Both the position numbers and the translations under genes were made by a program. 15,055 nt of DNA, taken from assembly GCA_900768735.1 (NCBI GenBank), contig CAAGDZ010000316.1, forward strand, positions 1 through 15,055, in the 5' to 3' direction. This DNA comes from Oscillospiraceae bacterium (GTDB taxonomy: Bacteria > Bacillota > Clostridia > Oscillospirales > Ruminococcaceae). Shown here piece by piece: positions 13,286 to 15,055 of the stretch (position 1 is its first letter; each line of letters begins with the position of its first letter). The notes under the pieces are model-generated. The model saw only the letters and a list, made by a program, of their open reading frames with translations. It was not told where the DNA came from and did no database searches.

Positions 13286-13531
13286 TTAAGAGATTGCGCT
13301 TATTTTGCGGAGGATTAGCTGGTATATATAATATACAGCTATACAGCCAGCCCATGAAGCAGCCATAACTAACATCTGAGAGATTGGAACATAATAATTA
13401 ACATAGCCCAAAAGATTTCGTATAGGCTCGGGCAATACTATATCAGAAAAAGGTGATGTAGGCAGTAAAGTAAGAATAAACTGAAAAACGGCGTTAAACA
13501 CTTCATTAACACCGTTAACAAAATCATTCAT
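13286..13531 (-). CDS. 81-aa membrane protein in the pVI position
   Basis: Likely a minor virion protein or assembly factor of the cytoplasmic membrane. It has two hydrophobic segments, about residues 12-25 (FNAVFQFILTLLP) and 49-73 (ISQMLVMAASWAGCIAVYYIYQLIL), separated by a loop with TSPF and LGYVNYYVPIS, and ends in the basic LRKISAIS. Small proteins with this LPTSPF...YxNYYxPI...YYxYQ pattern lie next to Zot in inovirus-like regions of other Firmicutes, as far as I recall. Its place between the pIII-like gene and the ATPase corresponds to gene VI in Ff phages. ATG 13529-13531 follows AAGGAG; the ATPase ribosome site begins right after its stop. Sequence similarity to real pVI is not claimed. 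Confidence 0.8.
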   Translation of the reverse strand: MNDFVNGVNEVFNAVFQFILTLLPTSPFSDIVLPEPIRNLLGYVNYYVPISQMLVMAASWAGCIAVYYIYQLILRKISAIS

Positions 13532-13557
13532 AAAATCAACTCCTTAAAATAATAATT

Positions 13558-13610
13558 AGCGCCGCCACGGGTCCCCCCTGACGCACACCTACCGCCCCCG
13601 TGGCGGCGCT
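13558..13610. other. GC-rich 14-bp hairpin between pIII-like and pVI-position genes
   Basis: AGCGCCGCCACGGG (13558-13571) and CCCGTGGCGGCGCT (13597-13610) are perfect inverted arms with a 25-nt loop containing a C6 run. The stem can be lengthened by three A-T pairs across one bulge. It is the only GC-rich stretch in the A+T-rich phage, and no T-run follows on either strand, so a plain terminator is unlikely. A replication origin, a packaging signal or an mRNA-processing structure are possible. Confidence 0.85.
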
Positions 13611-15055
13611 TAATGCTTAATAACTTTTGGCGTTATCTTAATCAAAAACGCTATAAAAAGTATGTAAAAAGATGTGCGTATAAGACATTGAACAAAATCA
13701 ACATCACCAATTTTAAACTGCGTAAAGTCAAAAACGATTTTTTCATCGATATTAACATCTATATCATTCCAGCCGAAAGAAGTCTGAATAGGGATTTCAA
13801 AGATAGGAGCTTTTTCTTCTGCAACGAAAATAGTTAAAAGATTATATAAATCAAATGGCAAAGAAAACGGAAACTTATCTATAATAGTCTGACTATCGGG
13901 AAAATCCAAATCACCGACATTTGCGGGAGTATCTACAACCTCAGCTTCTCCTGTTTTAACGTTTGAGATTGTCTTAGTTCCGTCCTCAGTCAATGATATA
14001 CTTGCAACATCACCATCAACATTTATGCCGGGTGTAACACCGGGAAGAATATAGCCTTGATCTTTAAGCTCCTGCTCCGTTGGAGTTTCGGAGACTGCAA
14101 CAGATTCTGATTGTATTGTTAGCTGAGAATTTTGATAAGCAGTAATAAAAGACTGATAAGATGTCATTTCAATAATGCCAACATTTCTATAGTCACTAAT
14201 GCCGGAGAATGTAGATATACCGGAAGAGTTCAGATAAACAGAATTATAAGAAAAAGTCTTATCAGTTTTTACAGTTCCGGAGGTGCCAAGTTGTATACGA
14301 TAGTCTGATCCGTCGTAACAGAAATAAACATAATTATAATCGGTTGGGTTACAAGATATGTATCCACTGCTCCCACCGTAATTGGTATCATAGTTACCTC
14401 TAAAATCAGCAACATAAACAACACTAGAGTAATAAAGCTTAAACCAGCGATCAGATATAATTATATTGCCATCATCTGTTATAGCATAACATACATACTG
14501 TTTACTTATTTTATAACCGCCGTTGTTGTAATAGATATTTTTAACGAAGTTCCAACCTGGGTAACAATTGGAAACTGTGCTATTCACTATATTGCTTACT
14601 GTTAAGGTGCGCTGCTTGGTGCCGTCCTCTGAGTAGTTAGTATCAACGCCGAAGGACTGGTAAACACTATCAAGTAAAGAACAATAATCAGTTGCGAGCA
14701 TTTTAAATTCACCTGTATCAGGATTATTAGATATTACAAGGTCACCATTTGAAATAGCGGTGTTGATAGCATTTGTTAACCTGTCAGATACAGTACCCAG
14801 GCTTAAGCCCTGAAAAATAGTATTTTCGGTTGATAATGCCCATTGTGCACCATTTTTTTCAAGAAATTCTTCTTTATTTGTATAGCCTATAGATTGAGCG
14901 TAAGTGTCAGCACTAGTAAAAATAGGATTACCGTTACCGTCTACGACTTTATCATATTCAAGGGGAAAATCGTCTTGACTTACGCAAACAAAACTTAAAC
15001 CATCGGCGAAAAAATCGGAAAAATCGTAATTGTTGCCACCGGTAAGATCATTTAC
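13610..15055 (-). CDS. pIII-like adsorption/anchor protein, N-terminus outside the window
   Basis: A large surface protein thought to sit at the phage tip and bind the host. The frame is open from the stop at 13610-13612 to the right edge, giving 481 visible residues with no stop; an internal ATG at 14701 is not the start, because the same frame continues through it with protein-like sequence. Most of the visible part is rich in Ser, Thr, Tyr, Asn and Gly and probably beta-structured. The end contains FPFSLPFDLYNLLTIF, APIFEIPI, a short acidic stretch, then a single membrane helix (IRTSFYILFIAFLIKI) and basic KVIKH, the layout of a pIII C-terminal anchor. Similar ends occur in prophage proteins of gut Clostridia. 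The position upstream of the pVI-like and pI-like genes supports the pIII role. The receptor is unknown. Confidence 0.82.
   Translation of the reverse strand, partial: VNDLTGGNNYDFSDFFADGLSFVCVSQDDFPLEYDKVVDGNGNPIFTSADTYAQSIGYTNKEEFLEKNGAQWALSTENTIFQGLSLGTVSDRLTNAINTAISNGDLVISNNPDTGEFKMLATDYCSLLDSVYQSFGVDTNYSEDGTKQRTLTVSNIVNSTVSNCYPGWNFVKNIYYNNGGYKISKQYVCYAITDDGNIIISDRWFKLYYSSVVYVADFRGNYDTNYGGSSGYISCNPTDYNYVYFCYDGSDYRIQLGTSGTVKTDKTFSYNSVYLNSSGISTFSGISDYRNVGIIEMTSYQSFITAYQNSQLTIQSESVAVSETPTEQELKDQGYILPGVTPGINVDGDVASISLTEDGTKTISNVKTGEAEVVDTPANVGDLDFPDSQTIIDKFPFSLPFDLYNLLTIFVAEEKAPIFEIPIQTSFGWNDIDVNIDEKIVFDFTQFKIGDVDFVQCLIRTSFYILFIAFLIKITPKVIKH

Larger units (their letters stand above)
9959..15055 (-). 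mobile_element. Integrated filamentous phage (inovirus) of a Firmicute, right end outside the window
   Basis: The genes found together are a pIII-like adsorption protein, a small pVI-position membrane protein, a Zot/pI assembly ATPase, a Rep_trans-type replication initiator and a tyrosine integrase. This combination, with the morphogenesis ATPase as marker, defines inoviruses; plasmids and conjugative elements lack Zot. All genes point toward tRNA-Lys, and composition turns visibly more A+T-rich than in the host part. The left boundary is placed at the inverted repeat inside the tRNA terminator's T-run but could be anywhere from the tRNA 3' end to about 10,020. The major coat protein, single-strand-binding protein and other attachment site are expected beyond 15,055. 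No gene seen is broken, so it may be active. Confidence 0.85.

Noticed and set aside
13610..14701. A complete gene starting with ATG at 14701
   Set aside because: The same frame continues without a stop to 15,055, and no convincing ribosome site precedes 14701.

Overview
The window looks like chromosome of an anaerobic gut-type Firmicute (Clostridia, probably near the Ruminococcaceae/Oscillospiraceae). This is inferred from textbook sigma-A promoters (TTGACA-17-TATAAT), strong AGGAGG-like ribosome sites, gene content and codon style; the species cannot be named from sequence alone. An integrated filamentous phage (inovirus) occupies the right third, from about 9.96 kb to the right edge.

Left part (1-9.6 kb), host genes. 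argG (argininosuccinate synthase, cut at the left edge) diverges from a small XRE-family regulator. Next comes a metal-resistance pair: a CadC-like ArsR/SmtB repressor with both classical metal sites, then a Zn/Cd/Pb-type P1B ATPase. TTGAA/TTCAA-type inverted repeats precede both genes. The ATPase gene converges with, and overlaps by 11 bp, a dprA gene whose protein has an unusually long disordered linker. Then, all on the minus strand, come an XRE-cupin regulator plus acyl-CoA synthetase operon with a clear promoter and terminator, and an nth (endonuclease III) plus comEA-like operon with a perfect consensus promoter. Two natural-competence genes, dprA and comEA, therefore lie within a few kb of each other.

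Junction (9.6-10.0 kb). A tRNA-Lys(UUU) gene with encoded CCA has a perfect promoter and a strong terminator. An 11-bp inverted repeat starts inside the terminator's T-run, and the phage begins there.

Right part (about 9.96-15.06 kb), inovirus provirus, more A+T-rich and all minus strand. In transcription order it holds: a large pIII-like adsorption/anchor protein (its N-terminus lies beyond the window), a GC-rich 14-bp hairpin, an 81-aa membrane protein in the pVI position, a Zot/pI-type assembly ATPase, a 57-aa Cys-rich protein, a Rep_trans-type rolling-circle initiator, a tyrosine integrase, and a 92-aa ribbon-helix-helix/coiled-coil protein. The pIII-pVI-pI order matches classical filamentous phages. 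From the ATPase gene onward the genes overlap or nearly touch, which implies translational coupling. No secretin is visible, as expected for a host without an outer membrane.

The most unusual signal is a 54-bp (18-codon) repeat unit bounded by TGTAATACA. It forms the C-terminal tail of the assembly ATPase and of the integrase, and in a weaker form part of the Rep tail. Each time it ends exactly at the Shine-Dalgarno sequence of the next gene. The two good copies differ by a compensatory base-pair change. The same 11-mer recurs in the tail of the 92-aa gene and as an inverted pair at the phage/tRNA boundary.
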